From: Labilithrix luteola | Lineage (GTDB): Bacteria; Myxococcota_A; Polyangia; Polyangiales; Polyangiaceae | DNA length: 8,686 nucleotides | Assembly (NCBI GenBank): GCA_026225435.1 | Contig: JAMFST010000172.1 | Coordinates: forward strand, 1 to 8,686 | Direction of reading: 5' to 3' | In this document: one piece after another, positions 1 through 6,530 of the stretch | Numbering within the stretch: position 1 is the first letter of the stretch | Layout of the letters: each line of letters begins with the position of its first letter | Program-made: the position numbers and the translations under genes | Notes under the pieces: model-generated | Told to the model about the DNA's origin: nothing | The model's input: the letters and a program-made list of their open reading frames with translations, nothing else | Database searches by the model: none

Positions 1-1
1 G

Positions 2-733
2 GCGGCGCTCTGGTATGCGCCGCTGGTGGCGCGGCTGGCGGCGCTGCCGCTCACGCTGATCGCAGGGGCGCTGCTCGCGGTCGCGCGGCGCTCGTCTCCC
101 GGAAGGCGCGCCGCTCTCGCGGTGGGTTCGTTCGTTCTCGGCATCGGCGTCTTCGCCGGCGGATCGCGCCAGGCCAAGGCGCAGGCGCGGGGCGCTGTCG
201 CCGCCGAGCTTCCGCGCGCGCGCAGCGTCGACGTGTCGGTCACGCCGATCCCGGCCGATCCGCTGTGCTGGAACGTTTACTGGGTGGGCGTCGACGGCGA
301 GGACTACGTGGTCCGGCTCGGCCGCGCAGCGCTCGCTCCCGCGCGTGCCGGCCTCCCGGGCGGCCACTGCGCCTTCGGTCCGGAGCCGGACACCACCGCG
401 CCGATGGCGAGGCTCGCGACGGCGGGCTCCGACCCGCACGTGCACGGACCGGCGTGGTTCTACGCCGAGTACCGCCGGCCGCTGGCGCAGCTCACCGCGC
501 TCGCCGCGACCCGTTGCGAGGCGGCGGCGCTGCTGCAGTTCGCCCGCGTCCCCTACGTGACCGATCCGTTCGCCGACGGCTCACGCGTGGCGGGCGATCT
601 TCGCTACGACCGCACGCCGGAGGTCGATTTCGCCGACGTGCGCCTGCCGGCAGAAGCGCCGCGCCCCGAGGACTGCCCGCCGCATCTTCCACCGTGGATC
701 CCGCCGCGCGCCGAGCTGCTGCTGCCGCGTTGA
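2..733 (+). CDS. Membrane-bound metal-dependent hydrolase-like protein (YbcI/DUF457-like), 3' part
   Basis: The reading frame is open to the left edge, so the true start lies outside the window; the GTG at 26 is probably internal. The visible 243 residues begin with two hydrophobic stretches (about residues 5-25 and 37-55) that look like the last membrane segments. A soluble domain of about 180 residues follows. It contains the blocks PLCWNVYWVG, GEDYVVRLGR, LQFARVPYV and GDLRYDRTPEVDF. This series (a 'P-CW' block, a 'DYVVR' strand, a 'FARVP' block and a late 'DLRYDR' block) matches my recollection of the C-terminal domain of predicted membrane-bound metal-dependent hydrolases related to E. 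coli YbcI. In that family the metal-binding histidines lie in the N-terminal membrane part, which is missing here, so activity cannot be judged. The biological substrate of the family is unknown. The next gene starts 70 bp downstream on the same strand. Confidence 0.6.
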   Translation, partial: AALWYAPLVARLAALPLTLIAGALLAVARRSSPGRRAALAVGSFVLGIGVFAGGSRQAKAQARGAVAAELPRARSVDVSVTPIPADPLCWNVYWVGVDGEDYVVRLGRAALAPARAGLPGGHCAFGPEPDTTAPMARLATAGSDPHVHGPAWFYAEYRRPLAQLTALAATRCEAAALLQFARVPYVTDPFADGSRVAGDLRYDRTPEVDFADVRLPAEAPRPEDCPPHLPPWIPPRAELLLPR

Positions 734-790
734 GGCTCCCGTCGGCGGCGTGGCACACGCGTTGCTCAATCAGCTGGCTCACCACGACGT

Positions 791-797
791 AAAGGAG
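791..797 (+). promoter_or_regulatory. Shine-Dalgarno site fixing the start at 804
   Basis: AAAGGAG lies 6 nt before the ATG at 804. It is the clearest ribosome binding site in the window. It supports 804 over the in-frame upstream GTG at 750, which would add 18 residues unlike this protein family. Confidence 0.75.
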
Positions 798-803
798 CCT
801 GCC

Positions 804-1325
804 ATGGGTCAGCTGACCGAGAAGAAGAGCGACATCATCACCACCAACGAAGGTGGAGGTGCCAAGCTGGTCGAGCTGCTCAAGACCTTCCACAACGGCA
901 TGTTCGTCACGCACGGTGGCACCGGTGACCTGCACAGCCGGCCGATGGCCATCGCCCAGGTCGAGACCGACGGCGACGTGTGGATGCTGAGCACCGCCAG
1001 CAGCGACAAGACCCGCGAGGTGAAGGCGGATGCGCGCGCGCAGATCGTCTGCCAGAGCAGCAGCGCCTTCGTCACGCTGACCGGCAGCGCCACCGTGAGC
1101 CGCGACCGCGCCAAGCTCGACGAGCTGTGGAGCGAGTCCTACAAGCCCTGGTTTCCGCAGGGGAAGGACGACCCGAACCTGGTGCTCATCCGGCTGCGCG
1201 CCGAGGAGGGCGAGTGGTGGGACGAGCGCGGCGTGAACCGCCTCAAGTACGTCATCGAGACGGTGAAGGCGTACGCCACCGGGACCCCTCCGCAGATCGA
1301 CAAGTCGCAGCACGGCCGCGCCTGA
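804..1325 (+). CDS. General stress protein 26-like, pyridoxamine 5'-phosphate oxidase-fold flavoprotein
   Basis: This 173-residue protein, presumably cytosolic, has the layout of the general stress protein 26 (YdaG, COG3871) branch of the split-barrel FMN-binding superfamily. An N-terminal helix (about 18-30) precedes the strand NGMFVTH. Then come GDLHSRPMA (41-49), the usual flavin-phosphate region, and DVWMLSTASSDKTREV (58-73). TLTGSATVSRDRAKLDELW (91-109) and WFPQGKDDPNLVLIRLR (116-132) complete the core, followed by a short charged C-terminus. Length and block order fit the family well. Members bind FMN or a related flavin; the physiological reaction of this branch is poorly defined, and a stress role comes from the family name only. 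The start is set by a strong Shine-Dalgarno sequence. The gene is convergent with the MFS gene, with 57 bp between the stops. It is not PdxH: it is shorter and lacks the PdxH C-terminal signature. Confidence 0.85.
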   Translation: MGQLTEKKSDIITTNEGGGAKLVELLKTFHNGMFVTHGGTGDLHSRPMAIAQVETDGDVWMLSTASSDKTREVKADARAQIVCQSSSAFVTLTGSATVSRDRAKLDELWSESYKPWFPQGKDDPNLVLIRLRAEEGEWWDERGVNRLKYVIETVKAYATGTPPQIDKSQHGRA

Positions 1326-1333
1326 GACGGCGA

Positions 1334-1370
1334 CACGCTCGCCCCGGAGCGTGGCGGAACGGTCACGCTC
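1334..1370. terminator. Two alternative hairpins between convergent genes (candidate bidirectional terminator)
   Basis: The arm CACGCTC occurs at 1334-1340 and again at 1364-1370. Its exact reverse complement GAGCGTG sits between them at 1347-1353. GAGCGTG can pair with either copy, giving a 7-bp stem with a 6-nt loop or a 7-bp stem with a 10-nt loop, but not both at once. The element lies between two convergent stops, where a shared terminator is expected. There is no T-run, so a strong intrinsic terminator is not shown. CGCTCGAGCG at 1366-1375 is also a perfect palindrome. Confidence 0.45.
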
Positions 1371-1382
1371 GAGCGAGGATCC

Positions 1383-2594
1383 TCAATGCACGACGTGCCC
1401 GGCGCGAGCGGCGCCGCTGGGCACCGGTGAGGGGCCGGCCGTCGCGAGCGACACGCCCCACACGAGGAGACCGCCGACGGCGAGCGCGGCCCCGACCCAG
1501 CCGGTGGACGTCCAGCCGTAGCCCGCGGCGATGGCCATCCCGCCGAGCCACGGGCCGAGCGCGTTGGCCACGTTGAAGGCGGCGTGGTTGAGCGCAGCGG
1601 CGAGCCCCTGCGCGTCACCGGCGACATCCATCAACCGTGTCTGCAGCACCGTCGCCAGCGCGCCGCCGAAGCCGATGGCCATCACGTCGAGCGCGATCGA
1701 CCAGAAGTGCGCCGCCGCCACCGTGTAGAGCGCGAGCGCGATCGCCGTCCAGACCAGGCAGGCGCAGGCGGACGCCATCTGCCAGCGATCGGCGAACCGC
1801 GGCACGACGAGGTTGCCGAAGGTCATGCCCACGCCGAAGCAGGCGAGCACCACCGGCACGAGATGCGCGCTCACTCCCGTCACCGCCATCAAGGTGGTCG
1901 CCAGGTAGGTGTAGACCGAGAACAGCCCGCCGAAGCCGATGGCGCCGATCGCCAGCGTGAGCCACACCTGGCCGCTGCGCAGCGCCCCCAGCTCGCGGAG
2001 AGGGCTCGCACCGGCATCCGCGCGATCGCGCGGGGCGAAGAGGAACACGAGGACGGCGGTGAGCGTCGCCATGAACGCGACCACGGCGAACCCCCAGCGC
2101 CACCCGGCCGCCTGCCCCAGCCAGTTCGCCATCGGCACGCCGAGGATGGTCGCGACGGTCAGCCCGAGCATCACCCTTCCGACCGCCTGCGTGCGCCGCT
2201 CCACCGGCACCAGCGAGGCCGCCACCAGCGCGGCGATGCCGAAGTACGCTCCGTGGGGCAGCCCGCTGATGAAACGAAAGGCGAGCATCGCGTGGTACTC
2301 GGGCGCGAGCGCCGAGAGCCCGTTGGCGAGCGCGAAGAGCCCCATGAGCGCGACCAGCAGCGTGCGCCGCGCCACCCGCGCCGAGAGCACCGCGATCAAC
2401 GGCGCGCCGACCACCACGCCGAGCGCGTAGGCGCTGATCACGTGCCCTGCCGTGGGCTCGTCGATGCGCAGGTCGTGCGCGAAGTACGGCAGGAGGCTCA
2501 TCGTGGCGAACTCGGTCGTCCCGATGGCGAAGCCGCCCATCGCCAGCGCCAGATGGACGAGCCCGACCGGGACAGACTTTCGCTCGCTGGTCAC
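1383..2594 (-). CDS. MFS efflux transporter, DHA1 family (AraJ/NepI-like)
   Basis: This 403-residue inner-membrane protein has a hydrophobicity pattern consistent with 12 TM helices. Diagnostic motifs are FAIGTTEF in TM1 (22-29), the loop 2-3 motif A from GAPL to ARR (63-77), and RFISGLPHGAYFG (107-119). LGVPMANWLGQAAGWRW (151-167) is the motif C region typical of drug:H+ antiporter-1 transporters related to AraJ, NepI and PbuE. These export sugars, nucleosides or drugs by proton antiport; the substrate here cannot be read from sequence. The start is a GTG. An in-frame stop lies five codons upstream (2607-2609), and the next Met is inside TM1, so GTG is the only good start. No clear Shine-Dalgarno is visible, and an inverted repeat sits directly upstream. 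The C-terminal tail (about 386-403) is a Pro/Ser/Ala-rich extension ending in HVVH. Confidence 0.9.
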   Translation of the reverse strand: MTSERKSVPVGLVHLALAMGGFAIGTTEFATMSLLPYFAHDLRIDEPTAGHVISAYALGVVVGAPLIAVLSARVARRTLLVALMGLFALANGLSALAPEYHAMLAFRFISGLPHGAYFGIAALVAASLVPVERRTQAVGRVMLGLTVATILGVPMANWLGQAAGWRWGFAVVAFMATLTAVLVFLFAPRDRADAGASPLRELGALRSGQVWLTLAIGAIGFGGLFSVYTYLATTLMAVTGVSAHLVPVVLACFGVGMTFGNLVVPRFADRWQMASACACLVWTAIALALYTVAAAHFWSIALDVMAIGFGGALATVLQTRLMDVAGDAQGLAAALNHAAFNVANALGPWLGGMAIAAGYGWTSTGWVGAALAVGGLLVWGVSLATAGPSPVPSGAARAGHVVH

Positions 2595-2598
2595 GTGC

Positions 2599-2617
2599 CA
2601 GCGCTGTTAGCGCGCTG
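2599..2617 (-). promoter_or_regulatory. Inverted repeat directly upstream of the MFS start
   Basis: CAGCGC at 2599-2604 and GCGCTG at 2612-2617 form a perfect 6-bp dyad with a 7-nt spacer. It ends 4 bp before the GTG at 2594, where a ribosome binding site would be expected. On the minus strand TTGGTG (2635-2640), a 17-nt gap and TAACAG (2606-2611) are weakly promoter-like, which would put the dyad over the -10. Possible roles are a repressor operator or an mRNA hairpin covering the initiation region. The 6-bp arms could arise by chance in GC-rich DNA. Confidence 0.3.
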
Positions 2618-2663
2618 CGGCAAAATCACCAAGCCACCATCTTGCGCCCCCAGCGCGACCCGC

Positions 2664-2954
2664 TCAGTACGAGGCTAGCCCCGCCTGGCCGTACACCGTC
2701 TCGTTGATCGCGTCCGGCAGGCAGAGCTGCGTGGTCTTCACCGGCGTCGTCAGGTCGCTCGGGTTGTAGACCATCAGGTGGATGTGCGTGACCCGCGGCG
2801 TGTACCAGCCCGGGTAGATGGTGGTGAAGGTCACCGTGCCGTCGCTGCCGGTGACCTGCCGGAAGAGCGGACCGAGCGCGCCCAGCGCGCCGATGGTCGC
2901 TCCGGCTCGAGGACGATCGATTGACGCGAGACAGTCCGTAACACTCGCCTGCAC
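2664..2954 (-). pseudogene. Intradiol ring-cleavage dioxygenase, C-terminal remnant
   Basis: A 96-codon frame with a GTG start holds a clear piece of an intradiol dioxygenase-like protein (protocatechuate 3,4-dioxygenase beta / catechol dioxygenase fold). From about residue 31 it reads QVTGSDGTVTFTTIYPGWY, then THIHLMVYN and TTQLCLPDAINETVYG. Intact enzymes use non-heme Fe(III) held by two Tyr and two His. Tyr47 of IYPGWY and His57 and His59 of HIH correspond to three of these ligands. The first Tyr would lie in the N-terminal half (roughly 100 residues or more), which is absent. Residues 1-30 do not resemble the family, and the frame stops soon after VYG, earlier than usual. Missing one ligand and half the fold, it is very unlikely to be an active dioxygenase. 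The recognisable part is about 2664-2866. Whether the short frame is still translated is unknown. Confidence 0.65.
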
Positions 2955-2992
2955 CGCAACGGAGGCGCCCTCGCCGCATCCAAAAAAAGGCG

Positions 2993-4084
2993 ATGACGCA
3001 GGATCTCCTGTTTTCCCCCTACGGCCTCGGTCCCACGGCGCTCAAGAACCGCATCGTCATGGCCCCCATGACCCGCAACCGGTCGCCGCAGAACCTGCCG
3101 GGGGAGATCGTCGCGCGCTACTACGCGCTGCGTGCCGAGGCGGGGCTGATCATCAGCGAGGGCACCTCGCCGGCACCGAACGGGACGGGCTACGCGCGCA
3201 TCCCCGGGCTGTTCACCGACGCCCAGGAGCGGGCCTGGTCGCAGGTGACCACCGCCGTCCACGCCGCCGGCGGCCGCATCTTCGTGCAGTTGATGCACAC
3301 CGGTCGCGCCTCGCACGAGGCGAACCTGCCGAGGACCTCAGGTGCGCCTGCCCGCGTCATCGCGCCGTCGGCCGTGCCCCTCGGCGGCGACGGCGTGTGG
3401 GTCGACCCGGACGGCAACCGGCCGGCGCCCGTCCCGGCGGAGATGACCGCCGCCGACATCGAGTCCACGATCGAGGAGTTCGCGCGCTCGGCGCAGCGTG
3501 CTCTCGACGCCGGCTTCGACGGTGTCGAGCTCCACGGCGCCAACGGGTACCTGATCGACCAGTTCCTCAACACCGCCAGCAACCGCCGCACCGACGACTG
3601 GGGCGGCACGCTCGCCGGGCGCACGCGCTTCGCCGTGGAGGTCGCGCGCAGGTCGGCCGCGCGCATCGGCGCCGAGCGCCTCGGCATCCGCCTGTCCCCC
3701 TTCGGCGTCTTCAACGGCATGGTGCCGGACGCGGAGATGGAGAGCCTCTACGAGACCCTCGCCGGCGAGCTGTCGCGCCTCGGCCTGGTCTACCTGCACC
3801 TGGTCGACCACAGCGCCATGGGCGCGCCGCCGGTGCCCGGCAGCGTCAAGGCCAAGATCCGCGCCGCCTTCAAGGGGACGCTGATCCTCTCCGGCGGCTA
3901 CGACCGCGATCGTGCCGAGGCCGATCTGGAGGCCAAGCGCGCCGATCTCATCGCCTTCGGACGCCCCTTCGTCTCCAACCCGCGCCTCCCGAGCAAGCTG
4001 CAGGCCCGCGCCCCGCTCGCCCCGGTCGATTTCGCCACCTTGTACAGCCCGGGAGACAAGGGTTACCTGGATTACCCCGTGTAA
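2993..4084 (+). CDS. Old Yellow Enzyme family NADH:flavin oxidoreductase / ene-reductase (NemA-like)
   Basis: This 363-residue cytosolic FMN enzyme has the full (beta/alpha)8-barrel layout of classical OYEs. LKNRIVMAPMTRNR (17-30) forms the FMN-binding first strand. QLMHTGRASH (99-108) follows, then ELHGANGYLIDQFLN (179-193) and SNRRTDDWGG (196-205). RLSPFGVFN (233-241) and ILSGGY...AFGRPFVSNP (298-330) complete the flavin site. His181 and Asn184 are the usual pair that binds the carbonyl or nitro group, and Tyr186 is the usual proton donor. These enzymes reduce activated C=C bonds, nitro-esters or quinone-like electrophiles with NAD(P)H. The natural substrate is usually unknown, often in detoxification. 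The ATG at 2993 matches where the family starts, and no other start fits. The A7GG tract just before it leaves poor Shine-Dalgarno spacing. A barrel gene follows after 32 bp with no terminator visible. Confidence 0.93.
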   Translation: MTQDLLFSPYGLGPTALKNRIVMAPMTRNRSPQNLPGEIVARYYALRAEAGLIISEGTSPAPNGTGYARIPGLFTDAQERAWSQVTTAVHAAGGRIFVQLMHTGRASHEANLPRTSGAPARVIAPSAVPLGGDGVWVDPDGNRPAPVPAEMTAADIESTIEEFARSAQRALDAGFDGVELHGANGYLIDQFLNTASNRRTDDWGGTLAGRTRFAVEVARRSAARIGAERLGIRLSPFGVFNGMVPDAEMESLYETLAGELSRLGLVYLHLVDHSAMGAPPVPGSVKAKIRAAFKGTLILSGGYDRDRAEADLEAKRADLIAFGRPFVSNPRLPSKLQARAPLAPVDFATLYSPGDKGYLDYPV

Positions 4085-4116
4085 ACGGAAAACGCCTGCT
4101 TCCCGCGCGATCGAGA

Positions 4117-4923
4117 ATGATCTACGACGCGCGGGTGCGGCACCGGCCTGTCTCGTTTGCGCTGGCGATCTCGTGCGCCCTGGTGTCCTTCTCGGCGACC
4201 CTGCGCGCCGATCCGGTGTGGATCGACCGCCGGCTCACCCTGGTGAAGGGGGAATGGGGCGTCGATCTCGGCGTCGGCATCGCCCATGACGGGCCCGTCT
4301 CCACGGTCGGTACCGGCGCCTACGGGCAGCTGCACTACGGGATCACCGACCGCATCGAGGTCTCGGTGCGTGAAGGCGTCAACTTCGGCCTCTACGGTCG
4401 CTACTCGCGCGCCTCGCAGTACGCCCGTCTGTACAGCCTCGACGGCGCGGTGACCCAGGGGCCCGGTCCGCTCGGCAACCCGGACCTGGTGTTCCTTGGG
4501 CGCTTCGTCGACCTCGGCTGGCTGGAGCTCGCCGCCGAGGTGGAGACGGGCTTCCCCGAGGAGGCGAACACCCACGTGGACAACACCCTCGGCATCGCCG
4601 CGGCCATCCACGTCGGCCAGGTGTTCCTCGTGGACACCGGCGGGTTCGTCACCCTGACGTACCGCTCCCCGCTCGAGACCGAATTCACCGTCCCGCTGCA
4701 GCTGTGGTTAGAGCCGTTCCGCGCGCCGCTCTGGTTCGGGGTGCTGGGCGAGCTGAAGACCATCGGCGGCTCCGGCACCTGGGAGATCCCCGTCGGCGCG
4801 GGCGTCGGCTACGCGCTCACCCAGGACATCGACGTCCGCGCCGAGGCGCTCGTCCCCCAGATCAACATCACCCCCGGCACCCGCGTCGCGGGCGGCGGCA
4901 TCGGCACCCAGATCAGGTTTTGA
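4117..4923 (+). CDS. Predicted outer-membrane beta-barrel protein
   Basis: This 268-residue protein is predicted to be exported. It has a basic N-terminus (ARVRHR) and a hydrophobic core (about 12-27), with a likely signal peptidase I cut after LRA near residue 31. The mature part is built of short amphipathic strands: WGVDLGVGIAHDG, YGQLHYGITDRIEVSVREG, LELAAEVETGF, VPLQLWLEPF, VGAGVGYALTQDIDVRAEAL. It ends in GIGTQIRF, a C-terminal Phe as expected for barrels inserted by the BAM machinery. The strand/turn style resembles transporter-like barrels such as the MetA phenol-degradation family, but I cannot assign a family securely. There are no cysteines in the mature part. The ATG at 4117 has only weak GAGA upstream; it is preferred because it directly precedes the signal peptide, while longer in-frame starts read through the ene-reductase gene in the wrong frame. 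The stop is 2 nt before the lipoprotein ATG, suggesting coupled translation. Confidence 0.75.
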   Translation: MIYDARVRHRPVSFALAISCALVSFSATLRADPVWIDRRLTLVKGEWGVDLGVGIAHDGPVSTVGTGAYGQLHYGITDRIEVSVREGVNFGLYGRYSRASQYARLYSLDGAVTQGPGPLGNPDLVFLGRFVDLGWLELAAEVETGFPEEANTHVDNTLGIAAAIHVGQVFLVDTGGFVTLTYRSPLETEFTVPLQLWLEPFRAPLWFGVLGELKTIGGSGTWEIPVGAGVGYALTQDIDVRAEALVPQINITPGTRVAGGGIGTQIRF

Positions 4924-4925
4924 TC

Positions 4926-6080
4926 ATGACCTTCGCCCCCCCCTTGCGACGACCGCTGATCTTCCTCACCCTCGCGGCTCTCCCCTGCCTGGCGGCCTTT
5001 GCCTGTTCCGGCCCGGCGGATCTGCGCACCCTCGACGAGCCGGTGAAGAAGGCGGTCCACGACGCCGGCAAGAAGGACTCCGGGCCGAAGGACGCGGGCG
5101 ACGTCGACGCCGCCGATCACGCCGCGTGCAACGACTACGCGGCGATCATCTGCGCCAAGCTCGACTCCTGCACCGGCAACGTGAACGTGGCGGAGAACTA
5201 CTCCTCGAACGACGAGTGCATCGCGCGCGAGGCGCTCAGCTGCGTCACCTCGCTGCAGGCGCCGGACAACGCCGCCAGCGCCGCGGGGATCGAGCGCTGC
5301 GGCGCCGGGATCATGGCCGGGAGCTGCGGCGACTTCTTCGATCACACCAACCTGCCCTCGTCCTGCGTCGCCCGCCCCGGCCCGCGCGCCAACGGAGCGG
5401 CGTGCGCCTTCAACGGACAGTGCGACAGCACCTGGTGCTACCTGGCCACCAACGCGACGTGCGGCGTCTGCACCACGCGTCCGGAGGCCGGTGCCCCCTG
5501 CGCCGCCAACGGCGACTGCGGCGGGCAGAGCATGCACTGCTCGACCTCGATCATGGCCTGCGAGCCGGTCGGGGCGCCGGGCAGCGTCTGCGACGGGACG
5601 CACCTCTGTCCGTACGAGGAGTCGTGCGTCGTGCCGGATGGCGGCACCAGCGGCCTTTGCACCGTGCGTGGCGCGCTCGGCTCCGCCTGCGACGCCAAGC
5701 TCACCAAGGCGCCGCTCTGCGCCAACGACTTCGGCTACTTCTGCCCCTCGGCGACAGACATCTGCGCGCCGGTCACCGTCGCCTACGCCGAGCAGACGTG
5801 CGGCATCCTCGCCGGTGTCACGGTCAACGACGTGAAGGGGCCGTCGCACAGCTTGATCTGCTACGGCGGCACCGACTGCTTCCCCACGACCACCAGCACC
5901 GGCTTCTGCACCCCGCCGGCGGCCGACGGCCAGCCCTGCGACTCGGTGCTCGGCCCCTCGTGCGAGAACCCGGCGCGCTGCGTCCCGAAGAACGACGCCA
6001 GCACCGCCGGCACCTGCCTGATCATCGGCGTGGGCACCGACGAGTGCAGCCCGCCAGTGTCAGCGGTTGGCGACGATTGA
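4926..6080 (+). CDS. Cysteine-rich repeat lipoprotein, myxobacterial type
   Basis: This is a 384-residue predicted envelope lipoprotein. The signal peptide is RR, a hydrophobic core (11-26) and AFAC with lipidated Cys27; Phe at -2 and Ala at -3 are slightly atypical for a lipobox. A charged linker follows (39-66, rich in Lys/Asp/Ala, including DAGKKDSGPKDAGDVDA). Next is a Cys-containing domain (68-147) with a C-x6-7-C-x5-C start. Then come about six tandem degenerate modules of 30-46 residues, beginning near 157, 189, 219, 252, 289 and 335. Most open with a Gly and a Cys two or three residues later (GAAC, GAPC, GSVC, GSAC, GQPC). I count 34 cysteines after Cys27, an even number that suits disulfide bonding outside the cytoplasm. 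This architecture is common in myxobacterial predicted surface proteins; function is unknown. The start is 2 nt after the barrel stop, with AGG 8 nt upstream inside the barrel gene. The last 21 bp overlap the convergent thioesterase gene. Confidence 0.85.
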   Translation: MTFAPPLRRPLIFLTLAALPCLAAFACSGPADLRTLDEPVKKAVHDAGKKDSGPKDAGDVDAADHAACNDYAAIICAKLDSCTGNVNVAENYSSNDECIAREALSCVTSLQAPDNAASAAGIERCGAGIMAGSCGDFFDHTNLPSSCVARPGPRANGAACAFNGQCDSTWCYLATNATCGVCTTRPEAGAPCAANGDCGGQSMHCSTSIMACEPVGAPGSVCDGTHLCPYEESCVVPDGGTSGLCTVRGALGSACDAKLTKAPLCANDFGYFCPSATDICAPVTVAYAEQTCGILAGVTVNDVKGPSHSLICYGGTDCFPTTTSTGFCTPPAADGQPCDSVLGPSCENPARCVPKNDASTAGTCLIIGVGTDECSPPVSAVGDD

Positions 6081-6479
6081 TTTCGTGATGTGGGCGGTGG
6101 CGACGACCTTCCCGTCGACCTCCGCCTGCACGTCGAGAAACGCCAGCGTGCGCCCGTGGCGCAGGACGCGCGCCGCGAGGTGGACGGTCGCGCCGGGCGC
6201 CGTGGTCCGCATCATCTGCGAGTGCAGGTCGTGCGTCGCCGCGTGCTGATCGTCGGCGAGGAGCGGCGAGAGCGCCAGGAGCCCCATCACGTCGAACACG
6301 GCGTACATCGCGCCGCCATGGAGCACCGAGAAGGCGACCAGCTCCGGCGCGACGACGAAGTGCGCGAAGGCGACGCCGCCCTCGCGGCCGTCGAACGTCA
6401 GCCCCAGGTGCCGGTTCAGCGGCACGGCGAGCACGCGCTCGTCGCGCGCGTTGAGGGTCATGTCTCGGCCGGTGGTCAT
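6060..6479 (-). CDS. PaaI-type hotdog-fold acyl-CoA thioesterase
   Basis: This 139-residue protein has the hotdog thioesterase layout. An N-terminal strand (HLGLTFDGREGGVAFAHFVV) leads to the signature VLHGGAMYAVFDVMG (52-66) with HGG at 54-56. ATHDLHSQMMRTTAPGATV follows (81-99), then LRHGRTLAFLDVQAEVDGKVVATAH (106-130). In PaaI-like enzymes the HGG region positions the thioester, and an acidic residue in the following helix (here probably Asp63) is catalytic. They hydrolyse acyl-CoA or phenylacetyl-CoA-type thioesters in the cytosol; the substrate here is not determinable. ATG 6479 is chosen because GGA lies about 8 nt upstream. A GTG at 6491 would add four residues without a visible Shine-Dalgarno, and a later ATG at 6461 is also possible. 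The 3' end overlaps the lipoprotein gene by 21 bp on the other strand. Confidence 0.85.
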   Translation of the reverse strand: MTTGRDMTLNARDERVLAVPLNRHLGLTFDGREGGVAFAHFVVAPELVAFSVLHGGAMYAVFDVMGLLALSPLLADDQHAATHDLHSQMMRTTAPGATVHLAARVLRHGRTLAFLDVQAEVDGKVVATAHITKSIVANR

Positions 6480-6530
6480 CGCGGTTTCCACGGAGGCAAG
6501 CGACAGTACCAGCGGCAGCGGTGGTCATCG
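6470..6530. repeat. 12-bp direct repeat around the thioesterase start
   Basis: CGGTGGTCATCG occurs at 6470-6481 and again at 6519-6530, 49 bp apart. The first copy carries the thioesterase ATG (reverse complement CGATGACCACCG). The second puts the same start context in another frame, in the gap between the divergent genes. It may be a small local duplication or chance. Confidence 0.4.

Larger units (their letters stand above)
2595..2992. other. Region without an intact gene between the divergent MFS and ene-reductase genes
   Basis: This roughly 400-bp gap contains the MFS upstream region (2595-2663), the dioxygenase remnant (about 2664-2866) and about 125 bp before the ene-reductase start. 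The promoters of both flanking genes must lie here or inside the remnant. TTGACG at 2921-2926 resembles a -35 hexamer on the plus strand, but no convincing -10 follows at the right distance. I see no repeat, tRNA or insertion-sequence end. Confidence 0.6.

Noticed and set aside
492..1313. 273-codon minus-strand frame across genes 1 and 2
   Set aside because: It is antisense to two supported genes, and the Arg/Leu/Ala-rich product has no motifs.
1584..2678. 364-codon open frame on the plus strand
   Set aside because: It is exactly antisense to the well-supported MFS gene. Its product is His/Arg/Asp/Glu-rich with no domain, as expected from GC-rich codon bias on the opposite strand.
2921..2926. 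TTGACG as a -35 box for the ene-reductase
   Set aside because: It is a good -35 match, but no -10-like hexamer occurs 15-19 nt downstream, so I did not call a promoter.
2664..2954. Remnant read as an intact small dioxygenase
   Set aside because: It lacks the N-terminal half and the first Tyr iron ligand, so a functional intradiol enzyme is very unlikely.
2818..4116. Long in-frame upstream extension of the barrel gene
   Set aside because: It reads through the ene-reductase in another frame and gives an Arg/Pro-rich sequence. The signal peptide at 4117 marks the real start.
4809..5849. 346-codon open frame on the minus strand
   Set aside because: It is antisense to the Cys-rich lipoprotein. 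Its Ala/Gly/Val/Arg-rich product has no recognisable motif.
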